Below, in pieces: positions 1 to 5,713 of a DNA stretch of 9,506 nucleotides. Source of the DNA: Clostridiales bacterium (GTDB lineage: Bacteria; Bacillota; Clostridia; Peptostreptococcales; Natronincolaceae); contig JAAZJW010000031.1 in the NCBI GenBank assembly GCA_012800145.1, positions 1 through 9,506 on the forward strand. The letters run 5' to 3'. A program made the position numbers and the translations under genes. The number at the start of each line of letters is the position of its first letter. Within the stretch, counting starts at the first letter, position 1. Below the pieces are notes generated by a model that saw only the letters and a list, made by a program, of their open reading frames with translations, was not told the origin of the DNA and did no database searches.

Positions 1-308
1 CCTTTTTCCGGTACTAATCCTATATAGACCGTTTTTGTATCCTGATCCCAGCCCACCTGTTTCCCCAGGCTTTCACTAATCGCCCTCACCGGCAGGTATG
101 TGGTACCATTGTAGATAAAAGGTTCTACAGTTCGCCCATCAGCATCTTTTGGGTCAATTTTAATGCCATCAATTACGATTTTAATATCAGAGTAGGTAAC
201 TGATATGCTTTCTTGAATTGATTTTGCTAAAGATGGATTTAAAATAAAACTGAATAGAATCATCATAACTACCCCGATAACAATACCTTTAATTCTCTCT
301 CTTTGCAA
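1..308 (-). CDS. Secreted stalk-domain protein (copper amine oxidase N-terminal-like), 5' part only
   Basis: The reading frame opens at a TTG (308-306) preceded six bases upstream by GGAGGGG, and stays open for 102 codons to the window edge, so the C-terminus is missing. Residues 1-30 form a signal peptide: basic start (QRERIK), hydrophobic core (GIVIGVVMMILFSFIL), then a likely cleavage zone near SLAKS. The exported part contains IKIDPKDADGRTVEPFIYNG followed by TTYLPVRAISESLGKQVGWD and TKTVYIG. This is the classic pattern of the stalk domain (PF07833), a small beta-rich module found on many secreted or wall-associated proteins of Firmicutes. The role cannot be told without the C-terminal part. 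A TTG start would be missed by an ATG-only search, but the ribosome binding site and the signal peptide both support it. The likely alternative start is one of the two ATGs inside the hydrophobic stretch, which would destroy the signal peptide. Confidence 0.85.
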   Translation of the reverse strand, partial: MQRERIKGIVIGVVMMILFSFILNPSLAKSIQESISVTYSDIKIVIDGIKIDPKDADGRTVEPFIYNGTTYLPVRAISESLGKQVGWDQDTKTVYIGLVPEK

Positions 309-697
309 TTTAATCCCCTCCATATGTTTGAAATTTTTGAACTGTTGCATTTAATTTTGATAAACTATCGTGTGCATAATTCCCCCCGCTTCCCCTGTTT
401 TTAATATTATCAATATGTGCTTCCTTGACCTGTTCACCGGCATGGGCATATTATTATTATATTTTATATCTTTTTCTAATTTTATCATTATGCTCCAATA
501 TGTTGTTATAAGCCAATACACTTAATTTCGACAAACTGTTTGATTTTTCCTCTATTTTTTCTCCTGAATAAAATTATATAGCAAGGATGGCATAATACAT
601 TTTCCAGCGAATGAATTCGCCTCTACAAACACTGTATTCTGCCATTAGAATACCAGGAGGAAATCCCCCGGCGCATTGTTAAATTACATTTTATTGT
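309..697. other. Intergenic stretch with no supported gene
   Basis: This AT-rich gap has no ORF with a credible start. On the minus strand, just upstream of the stalk-domain gene, about 46 codons are open without a start codon (roughly 312-452). They read HAGEQVKEAH, then NYAHDSLSKL and NATVQKFQTY. The end vaguely recalls the C-terminal tail of methyl-accepting chemotaxis proteins, but the resemblance is too weak to annotate. The rest holds a short palindromic repeat (607-626) and a G-rich/C-rich imperfect hairpin around 650-670 (CCAGGAGG against CCCCCGG). Confidence 0.5.
607..626. repeat. Short palindromic intergenic repeat fragment
   Basis: GCGAAT and ATTCGC pair around a GA loop (607-620), followed by CTCTAC. 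Read on the minus strand it is GTAGAG followed by GCGAATTCATTCGC. This arrangement recurs between genes in many Firmicute genomes, from general knowledge of such repeats. Only a fragment is present here and no terminal structure can be defined. Confidence 0.4.
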
Positions 698-931
698 TTA
701 TGGTAAAACCACGGGGACAGGTGCCACCATATAATTATCTCCAGAACCTGGCCCACTGCCCCCACCCATTCTTACCCTTTCAAATTTTCCTATATCAAAT
801 ACTGTTTTAAAAAAACTATTTCCACTGGCAATTTTATAAGCTGAGTCTTTAAATGTAATGCACAATAATAATAGCTTTATTCCTCCAAGCAGAAAAGGAA
901 CTGATGCGGTTAGGTAAATATGCAAAGACAT
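698..931 (-). CDS. Hypothetical small membrane protein (77 aa), doubtful
   Basis: I do not recognise this protein. The ATG at 931 has an AGGGGGG ribosome-binding-like run eight bases upstream, which is its best support. Residues 7-27 (LTASVPFLLGGIKLLLLCITF) form one likely membrane segment. A short basic and aromatic stretch follows, then a Gly/Ser-rich segment (MGGGSGPGSG, about 55-64). The last ten codons (MVAPVPVVLP) are read from the GGGGACAGGTGCCACC repeat at 712-729, so the C-terminus is made by repeat DNA. That suggests the original gene was cut by the repeat, or that the frame is accidental. It lies isolated between decayed sequence, with no operon partner. Confidence 0.35.
   Translation of the reverse strand: MSLHIYLTASVPFLLGGIKLLLLCITFKDSAYKIASGNSFFKTVFDIGKFERVRMGGGSGPGSGDNYMVAPVPVVLP
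709..729. repeat. REP-like half element with GGGGAC core
   Basis: The sequence ACCACGGGGACAGGTGCCACC carries the same CACGGGGAC core as the REP-like hairpins near the right edge (9185 and 9408). No matching second arm is visible, so this looks like a half or diverged copy. It supplies the last codons of the small ORF reading across it. Confidence 0.45.
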
Positions 932-976
932 ACAAAAAACCCCCCTAACAAATTTTAATTTTTATAAACTGTTACT

Positions 977-1080
977 TTATCTAATTTTGTTACCACCCAA
1001 ACGCCCACTGCGGTTCGAGTTTATTTTAGGATCACAAAAAGCCACAGGATCTGTTCCCGCAGCTTTTGCATATGGCAAAG
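977..1080 (-). pseudogene. Unassigned coding tail (remnant)
   Basis: On the minus strand about 35 codons are open up to a TAA at 979-977. They read SLPYAKAAGTDPVAF, then CDPKINSNRSG and RLGGNKIR. The base composition is richer in G+C than the surrounding DNA and the residue mix looks protein-like. There is no start codon with a ribosome binding site, and a stop lies directly upstream. I cannot name the family. It may be the 3' end of a decayed gene; chance is not excluded at this length. Confidence 0.25.
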
Positions 1081-1124
1081 AAACACCTTATGGCAAAGTG
1101 TATTGCACAAATTCAAATCTGTTT

Positions 1125-1259
1125 TTATCTTGCAACTAAATTATATGCTAAATTATTCACCCAATGTGGAATAATAGAACCGTATAAAGAGTTTGTTTTC
1201 AGGTATATAAATGATAAGATTACATGTGTTATAAATAAGTCAAAAATCCACCCTAGAAA
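1125..1259 (-). pseudogene. 3' remnant of a CPBP (CAAX/Abi) intramembrane protease gene
   Basis: On the minus strand 44 codons are open from about 1259 to a TAA at 1127-1125. They begin FLGWIFDLFITHVILSFIYL and continue KTNSLYGSIIPHWVNNL, AYNLVAR. The pattern of a hydrophobic helix, then K-T-x-S-L-x-x-x-I-I-x-H-x-x-N-N, matches the last conserved motifs of CPBP family membrane proteases: FxxxH (here F-I-T-H, shifted by one) and HxxxN (His of PHWVNN with its Asn). The motif with the catalytic EExxxR, which lies further toward the N-terminus in this family, is absent. The frame is cut off at its 5' side exactly where REP-like DNA and the 124-bp element begin (1256-1519). The rest of the gene was therefore lost or displaced there. 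The 72-codon ORF on the opposite strand is a shadow of this remnant. Confidence 0.5.
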
Positions 1260-1270
1260 CACGGGGGAAC

Positions 1271-1504
1271 GTCAGGCTGTGTGAAAAAGCACCCTTCTCG
1301 CTTTTTGTCATTGCTATGAAAATCGTAGGGGTGGACGACCCTGTCCACCCGCGGGCAGACAGAGTCGTCTGCCCCTACAAAAAACAATGTTTTCATTTAT
1401 CGTGGGCTAGTACATGTAAATTCTGAGTGTAGCGAAGAACCTCGTTTTTAGGCCATTTGAGATCCTTCGCTTCGCTCAGGATGACATTTTTCACACAGTC
1501 TGAC
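1271..1504 (-). mobile_element. 124-bp palindromic MITE-like element, copy A (interrupted)
   Basis: The ends are inverted repeats: GTCAGGCTGTGTGAAAAA on the left and TTTTTCACACAGTCTGAC on the right, with one mismatch. Inside lies the pair TTCTGAGTGTAGCGAAGAAC and GATCCTTCGCTTCGCTCAGG. The copy is in the opposite orientation to copies B and C. It is 234 bp long because a 110-bp block (1313-1422) is inserted; removing it leaves 124 bp, the same as B. It is flanked by GAAACACGGGGGAAC (1256-1270) and GTCCCCTTGTTTGTG (1505-1519), which are the two arms of a REP-like palindrome. There is no coding capacity, so any movement would need enzymes supplied in trans. Confidence 0.8.
1313..1422. mobile_element. 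Nested palindromic element inside copy A
   Basis: The outer arms GTAGGGG (1325-1331) and CCCCTAC (1372-1378) enclose two separate hairpins: GGTGGAC/GTCCACC (1330-1349) and GGGCAGAC/GTCTGCCC (1353-1374). This gives a three-way-junction shape. Further out ATGAAAA (1316) pairs with TTTTCAT (1390). ATT occurs at both edges (1310-1312 and 1420-1422), a possible 3-bp target duplication. Copies B and C lack the block, so the uninterrupted sequence is known. GTAGGGG-type hairpin repeats of this shape are common between genes in Firmicutes and some other phyla. Confidence 0.75.
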
Positions 1505-1553
1505 GTCCCCTTGTTTGTGAACACCCCTCGTCCGGCCCCAAACTTCTAGTCCT

Positions 1554-2855
1554 TTACAAAGGTATTTTAACAGTTTTATCGTACGGTTGTGTATAAGTCA
1601 TCCTTTCTATGCTCAGTTCGTAATTTTCCCCTTCCCCCGGAAAGCACAATGTTCTGGTATGAATTATGGTTCCATCTTCTAACTTTTCCAAATCACTATC
1701 AATGGTTTCCTTAAGGCTTATTCTTTCCCCATCTATCACAAGTCCCACCCTTGTCAAAATGATATCTTCCCTTGTAGAGATAGTAACATATGTGCTTCCG
1801 CTTGATTTGTACATGTTGTTTATTTTTATATTTTGCTCCAAAATCTCAATGTTTTGTTCAGACTTGTCCCCTTCAATATGAATCCTTTTATTGACATCCC
1901 TATCTACAGAAAAGCTTTTTATAAACAATTCTACAGACTCTAAATTTTCGGGCAAGGCATCAAAATCACTATGAAACCTAATTCCTTTGATATCCGTACT
2001 CATCCCCCCGCCCTGATAAGGCACTTCATTTCCGTTTGCTATCAATCGTATATCTATATTATTAGGGCGAATTCTCTCTCCCAGGATTTGGTCCCTTGCT
2101 AATTCGACAATATTTTGTATCGAACCGTGCAAAACCGTCTTTGTAGGGGACGCTGAAATATGTCCCAGATGAATTTCGGTATTACCATTTTTTATGGTTT
2201 TGTTTATGTTTTGCTTCAATATACTTCCCATTGCCTTATTGGCATCTATTTTGAAACTAATCTGTCCCGTTTCTCTTATCTTATCTTCTGTCATATCGAG
2301 TTCCAGCCTCAATGTTTTTTCAAATATGGAAGGTTTTTCGAAACTATGGATCCATTTTATTTCTGTTTTTTCATCATTTATTATCCCATGTCCGGACTGC
2401 GGACTGTATTCCCTGAAAAATCCTTTTATAAACATATGAATATTAGGGGCCTTATCTACCTCCCCCTTTGGATCATTTATCGTATAAAAAACCAACAGCT
2501 GATTTTCATCAAGCATTATTCCATCCAAAATAACGGTTAACCCGTTTTCAAAAGTATAGTCCTTTTCAACAAGCTGTCCTCTGCCCAACTCATTAAGCTG
2601 TTTTAGGGTTCCGTTCATCACCTGATTGTATCCCAAAAGCCTTTTTCCGTAATACGCAAGGGAACTGAGGTTGTATCCTACTATCAATATGAGGATACAA
2701 GCCACGGCCAATACAGCTTTCCGATTCGCCCTTTTAGGCTTGACCGGGGATTTGTCTTCCAGGGCTTTGTACAATTTTTCCTCCAGTTCTTCAGGGACTT
2801 CCATATTATCCATGTCTATCTTACCCTTATCCAGAATCCTTTCAATTTCTCTCAT
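1554..2855 (-). CDS. Membrane-anchored anti-sigma factor, DUF4179/DUF5643-type
   Basis: This is the likely inhibitor of the ECF sigma factor encoded just upstream. It would hold the sigma factor at the membrane until an outside signal releases it. From the ATG at 2855 it has 433 residues. Residues 1-45 are charged and cytoplasmic (VPEELEEKLYKALEDK, then KPKRANRK). Residues 46-66 form the single membrane helix (AVLAVACILILIVGYNLSSLA). The rest is extracytoplasmic. The part after the helix (NQVMNGTLKQLNELGRGQ, FENGLTVILDGIMLDENQLL) fits DUF4179, and the later beta-rich half fits the DUF5643-like module usually joined to it. No HxxxCxxC zinc motif is present, so it is not a ZAS-type anti-sigma. 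The ATG at 2855 was chosen because GGGGGG lies at a proper distance; GTG 2864 and ATG 2861 lie too close to that run. The gene overlaps the sigma gene by 14 bp, suggesting translational coupling. Confidence 0.85.
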   Translation of the reverse strand: MREIERILDKGKIDMDNMEVPEELEEKLYKALEDKSPVKPKRANRKAVLAVACILILIVGYNLSSLAYYGKRLLGYNQVMNGTLKQLNELGRGQLVEKDYTFENGLTVILDGIMLDENQLLVFYTINDPKGEVDKAPNIHMFIKGFFREYSPQSGHGIINDEKTEIKWIHSFEKPSIFEKTLRLELDMTEDKIRETGQISFKIDANKAMGSILKQNINKTIKNGNTEIHLGHISASPTKTVLHGSIQNIVELARDQILGERIRPNNIDIRLIANGNEVPYQGGGMSTDIKGIRFHSDFDALPENLESVELFIKSFSVDRDVNKRIHIEGDKSEQNIEILEQNIKINNMYKSSGSTYVTISTREDIILTRVGLVIDGERISLKETIDSDLEKLEDGTIIHTRTLCFPGEGENYELSIERMTYTQPYDKTVKIPL

Positions 2856-3369
2856 AACCATCACCCCCCAGGCTTTTCTTTAAACTTTTAAGACCTGTAT
2901 GAATCCGTGATTTTACCGTTCCAACAGGTATCTTCAAAATACGGGACATGGTTTTGTAATCCAAACCCAAAAAATATCTGAGCCTTATGACCTCCCGATG
3001 TTTTTCGTTTAATTTTGACAAATGTTCCCCCAATATGATTTTGTCTTCATTTTCCTTTAGTTCAGCCACGCAACCGTGATCCTTAATAGCATCCAGACGA
3101 ACAAGTTTGCTTCTGTCCTTTAGGAGTTTCTTGCAACGGTTGACTAAAATGGTTTTACTCCAACTGTAAAAGGTTTCCGGTTTTTTCAGTTGATGAATTT
3201 TTTCGTATAAAGTTATGATCATATCGGCCATTGCATCTAGGGAGTCTTCTTTGTTCCTCATATATACAAAGGCTAATTTATAATAATCCGATTGTTTATC
3301 CATAATGAGTCGCACCAGAGCATCTTTGTCCCCTTGTTTTGCCCTTCTGACGAGTGTTTCCATGTCCAT
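2842..3369 (-). CDS. ECF-family RNA polymerase sigma factor
   Basis: This is an alternative sigma factor of the extracytoplasmic-function group (sigma-70 regions 2 and 4 only), 175 residues, the usual length. Region 2 spans about residues 5-90, with YYKLAFVYMRNKEDSLDAMA and LYEKIHQLKKPETFYSW (core binding and -10 recognition). Region 4 spans about 112-165, with LNEKHREVIRLRYFLGLDYK followed by the helix-turn-helix MSRILKIPVGTVKSRIHTGL that contacts the -35 element. The start was set at ATG 3369 because GAGAGAGGG lies seven bases upstream. The longer frame beginning at 3420 has only a weak site and would add 17 residues unlike the family. Its stop lies inside the start region of the anti-sigma gene, so the two are one transcription unit. 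It has its own candidate promoter downstream of a terminator. Confidence 0.92.
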   Translation of the reverse strand: MDMETLVRRAKQGDKDALVRLIMDKQSDYYKLAFVYMRNKEDSLDAMADMIITLYEKIHQLKKPETFYSWSKTILVNRCKKLLKDRSKLVRLDAIKDHGCVAELKENEDKIILGEHLSKLNEKHREVIRLRYFLGLDYKTMSRILKIPVGTVKSRIHTGLKSLKKSLGGDGYERN

Positions 3370-3430
3370 ATTAACACCCTCTCTCATATATAGGAGTATT
3401 TTATCACTGAAAAGGTTCATTCTTTATCAG

Positions 3431-3460
3431 AATATAAATTAATTTTTAAAAAACCAACAA
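3431..3460 (-). promoter_or_regulatory. Candidate housekeeping promoter for the sigma/anti-sigma operon
   Basis: On the minus strand TTGTTG (3460-3455) and TATATT (3436-3431) are separated by 18 bases, just after the terminator hairpin and about 60 bases before the sigma start. TTGGTT with TATTCT, shifted by a few bases, is an equally acceptable reading. An autoregulated ECF promoter may also exist: TGAACCTTTT occurs near 3415-3424, but no clear -10 partner could be fixed. Confidence 0.4.
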
Positions 3461-3462
3461 TA

Positions 3463-3485
3463 AAAAAGCAGTCTAGCTGCTTTTT
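3463..3485 (-). terminator. Intrinsic terminator after the ABC exporter operon
   Basis: AAAAAGCAG (3463-3471) and CTGCTTTTT (3477-3485) form a perfect 9-bp stem around TCTAG. In the minus direction the stem runs into a stretch of T residues, so it would end transcripts from the exporter genes before they enter the sigma operon. The A-run on the other side means it could also work on the plus strand. Confidence 0.7.
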
Positions 3486-3577
3486 CATAATTTAATCTGT
3501 TATATTAGTAAATAATCTAATCCTGCCGGATGGTCGCAAATAGCTTCCACCATGGGTTTTTGTGACAAATTAGGTAC

Positions 3578-3701
3578 GTCAGACTGTGTGAAAAATGTCA
3601 TCCTGAGCGAAGCGAAGGATCTCAAATGGCCTAAAAACGAGATTCTTCGCTACACTCAGAATGACAAAAAGCAAGAAAGGTGCTTTTTCACACAGTCTGA
3701 C
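3578..3701 (+). mobile_element. 124-bp palindromic MITE-like element, copy B (intact)
   Basis: Perfect 18-bp terminal inverted repeats (GTCAGACTGTGTGAAAAA and TTTTTCACACAGTCTGAC) enclose an inner inverted repeat. The inner arms run from TGTCATCCTGAGCGAAGCGA (about 3597-3624) and to CTACACTCAGAATGACA (about 3640-3667), 28 bases each with four mismatches. The two are joined by AAATGGCCTAAAAAC. The flanks GTGACAAATTAGGTAC (3562-3577) and GTCCCCTTTTGTCACCC (3702-3718) are the arms of another REP-like palindrome, so the element again sits at a hairpin apex. It lies between the permease stop and the terminator and would be transcribed with the exporter. It encodes nothing. Confidence 0.85.
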
Positions 3702-3732
3702 GTCCCCTTTTGTCACCCGTCAACAAACAAAG

Positions 3733-4551
3733 TTATTTGTTCTCCTCTTGCCTAACAAAGAAGTACGTCCCTGTAACCAAAAATATGACGGTCATTATAA
3801 TAACTATGGCCATAGAAAACCATGGATTAAATAATACAACGCTATTATATCCGGTTGTTCCCGCATAAAATGCTACACGGGCTAAATCAAGGCTGTATGT
3901 CATTGGTAGTATCCGACTAATTGTATATAGTATACCACTAGAATGTGTAACGGGGATTATTGCCCCGCTAAGAAAGATTTGGGGCATAACTATTGAAACA
4001 ACAACCATATTTGCAGTACGTTCATTTTTTACAAAAGCGATGATCATAGTTGCTGTTGCTCCGGCAGACAGGCAAATTAAAGGCGCCACTGTTAGAAAGG
4101 AAAGAAGTTGCCATATGCTGAAGCGTATACCCATTAAAAGCCCCACAACAATTGTAGCAATAAGTTGAATTTTAGCAACCGCCGAGGCACCGATTATTTT
4201 GCCTATAACAATGGAATAGCGTGAAATTGGTGAAACCATGAGTTCCTGTGTGAAATCATCACTACGATCTTGCACAATGGAGGTGACCCCTTCTGTCGTC
4301 ATCATAAATAATGTATTAACCATCATGCCAACCAATATAAATGTTCCATATTCAAATCCGGAACCAATCAACATATTTTGTTGAATCGTGCCACCAAGCA
4401 TACCCATAAAGATAAGTGGCATTGCAAATCCTAGAATAATTCTTCCAGGAGATTTGACTGTTAGTATGATATCCCTTGCGGCAATAGTAACTAAAGCATT
4501 AATTTCCCATAACAATTTATTTCCTTTTGAAATCATTGTTCTGTTCTTCAT
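3733..4551 (-). CDS. ABC-2 type exporter permease, DrrB-like
   Basis: Membrane subunit of an ABC-2 family exporter (272 residues), partner of the ATPase encoded directly upstream. Six membrane segments are visible at about 37-57, 68-88, 117-141, 150-173, 180-200 and 247-267. Between segments 2 and 3 the cytoplasmic loop carries DDFTQELMVSPISRYSIVIG, the conserved coupling region typical of DrrB/NodJ-like permeases. IFLSGAIIPVTHSSGILYTI after segment 5 matches the usual ABC-2 signature loop. The ATG at 4551 lies one base after the ATPase stop and has AGGGTG about seven bases upstream, inside the last ATPase codons, so the two are translationally coupled. Substrates of this family include drugs and lipids; the nearby dikinase and TetR gene favour a drug or toxic metabolite, by inference only. 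Confidence 0.9.
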   Translation of the reverse strand: MKNRTMISKGNKLLWEINALVTIAARDIILTVKSPGRIILGFAMPLIFMGMLGGTIQQNMLIGSGFEYGTFILVGMMVNTLFMMTTEGVTSIVQDRSDDFTQELMVSPISRYSIVIGKIIGASAVAKIQLIATIVVGLLMGIRFSIWQLLSFLTVAPLICLSAGATATMIIAFVKNERTANMVVVSIVMPQIFLSGAIIPVTHSSGILYTISRILPMTYSLDLARVAFYAGTTGYNSVVLFNPWFSMAIVIIMTVIFLVTGTYFFVRQEENK

Positions 4552-4552
4552 A

Positions 4553-5497
4553 TTAAGGCACCCTCGATTTATTCAAAAATTCAATATAGGCATCTTCCAA
4601 TGATGGTTTAGTAATTTTCAGAACTGTTAGCTTTGTGTCCAACTTAGAGATTATCTCTTGGGTTGAATATTTAGTGAAATCACCAACAAATAAATGTTTT
4701 CCCTTACGATAAGATATACCTAGCCCATTAAGTTCATTTTCTAGTTTTGTTTGATCACCTGCATCCAACACAAGTTCCTCCCGTAGAAATCTGGATTTCA
4801 TTTCGTTAGGGGAACCTAACATTGCAATTTCTCCATCATTTATAATACATACCCTATCCACATGCTCTGCCTCATCAATATAGTGTGTGGTTAAAAATAT
4901 CGTGGTTCCATGTTTTTTTCTAATTTCGTTAATATAGTTCCACAAAGAACGGCGGCTTACAGCATCCAACCCCTGTGTAGGTTCGTCTAAAAAAAGTATA
5001 TTCGGGGTATGGATAAGACTGCGAACAATCTCAAGTTTACGTTTCATGCCACCGGATAGGTTCTTTACCGGCTGAAACAAGCTGTCTTTAATACCAATAA
5101 TTTCAGCCAAATCCATAACCTTATTTTTATATGATCCGGGCATCATTTTAAAGGTGGGCCGATATGCATACATATTATAGAGGCAGGCGTGAAATCGGAT
5201 GTTGTTTTCTGCAGTCAGATTTTCATCCAGGCTTGCTTTTTGAAATATAATACCAATGTTTTGGCGGATTTGTTGGGGCTGTGTATCAAGATTATAGCCT
5301 GATATTCTGACATATCCACTTGTTTTAGCAAGGGTTGTAGTCAGTATAGAGATTGTAGTTGTTTTACCTGCCCCATTGGGCCCAAGAAAGGCAAAGAATT
5401 CTCCTTCCCCTATTGAAAAACTAATACCGTTAACAGCAGGTTTTTTCGCTTTGTTATACTGTTTAGTAAGATTGTCTACTTCAACAATTAGACCCAT
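4553..5497 (-). CDS. ABC exporter ATPase, DrrA-like
   Basis: Nucleotide-binding subunit (314 residues) powering the ABC-2 permease. All catalytic motifs are present: Walker A GPNGAGKT (39-46), Q-loop Gln in IIFQ (86), signature LSGGM (147-151), Walker B ILFLDEP (167-173), D-loop GLD (176-178) and the switch His in LTTH (205). Residues 225-314 form the extra C-terminal domain of the DrrA/CcmA-like drug exporters. The start at 5497 has CGGGGGT seven to eight bases upstream. A candidate promoter lies just before it, so expression may be separate from the tetR gene 216 bp upstream. The stop is one base from the permease start. No key residue is missing. Confidence 0.93.
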   Translation of the reverse strand: MGLIVEVDNLTKQYNKAKKPAVNGISFSIGEGEFFAFLGPNGAGKTTTISILTTTLAKTSGYVRISGYNLDTQPQQIRQNIGIIFQKASLDENLTAENNIRFHACLYNMYAYRPTFKMMPGSYKNKVMDLAEIIGIKDSLFQPVKNLSGGMKRKLEIVRSLIHTPNILFLDEPTQGLDAVSRRSLWNYINEIRKKHGTTIFLTTHYIDEAEHVDRVCIINDGEIAMLGSPNEMKSRFLREELVLDAGDQTKLENELNGLGISYRKGKHLFVGDFTKYSTQEIISKLDTKLTVLKITKPSLEDAYIEFLNKSRVP

Positions 5498-5522
5498 AGA
5501 AATACCCCCGTTTAATTTTATA

Positions 5523-5552
5523 ACTATATTTTGTAACCATAAATTAAACCAA
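5523..5552 (-). promoter_or_regulatory. Candidate promoter of the exporter operon
   Basis: On the minus strand TTGGTT (5552-5547) and TATAGT (5528-5523) are 18 bases apart, placing transcription start about 18 bases before the ATPase ATG. A perfect 8-bp inverted repeat, ATTAAACC (5543-5550) and GGTTTAAT (5572-5579) with 21 bases between, overlaps the -35 and might be an operator. However, its sequence is also explained as part of a decayed receiver-domain coding stretch, so it may be accidental. It does not resemble the GACC-N4-GGTC palindromes before the dikinase gene. Confidence 0.4.
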
Positions 5553-5630
5553 AATTAAATGCAGTTTAAAAGGTTTAATCAGATAGTCATCCATTCCAGC
5601 CCTAAGGTTCCTAAAGCTACAATCAATACC
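5544..5630 (-). pseudogene. Remnant of a response-regulator receiver domain
   Basis: The minus strand reads RAGMDDYLIKPFKLHLILV before a TAA at 5546-5544. A-G-M-D-D-Y-L-x-K-P-F is the standard end of CheY-like receiver domains, with the invariant Lys-Pro of the last active-site loop. Just upstream, in another frame, VLIVALG (about 5609-5629) resembles the preceding beta-strand, normally followed by T/S-A. The two pieces are therefore joined by a frameshift or deletion. No phospho-acceptor Asp region or start remains. The piece lies between tetR and the exporter and is probably all that is left of a regulator or hybrid kinase once here. It shares bases with the exporter promoter. Confidence 0.55.
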
Positions 5631-5713
5631 TTATTCACGGTCTCGTACTTCCCTTTTCAAATCATTTCGTGTGGGGAAACATTTTGACCTGTGGTCCCGA
5701 CATTTGTCACCGT

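Noticed and set aside
1066..1284. 72-codon plus-strand ORF
   Set aside because: No ribosome binding site, its end runs into repeat DNA, and it is the antisense shadow of the CPBP-like remnant on the minus strand.
2160..2540. 126-codon plus-strand ORF
   Set aside because: Lies wholly antisense inside the well-supported anti-sigma gene and has no start signal or recognisable domain.
3500..3553. 17-codon minus-strand frame (MVEAICDHPAGLDYLLI)
   Set aside because: No ribosome binding site, lies between a repeat and a terminator, no family recognised; probably chance or an unidentifiable relic.
3552..3755. 67-codon plus-strand ORF over copy B
   Set aside because: It is mostly translation of the palindromic element and lacks a ribosome binding site.
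5686..5696. GACC-TGT-GGTC as a third TetR operator before the exporter
   Set aside because: The spacer is 3 instead of 4 bases and it lies about 160 bp from the predicted exporter promoter. A chance half-match cannot be excluded.
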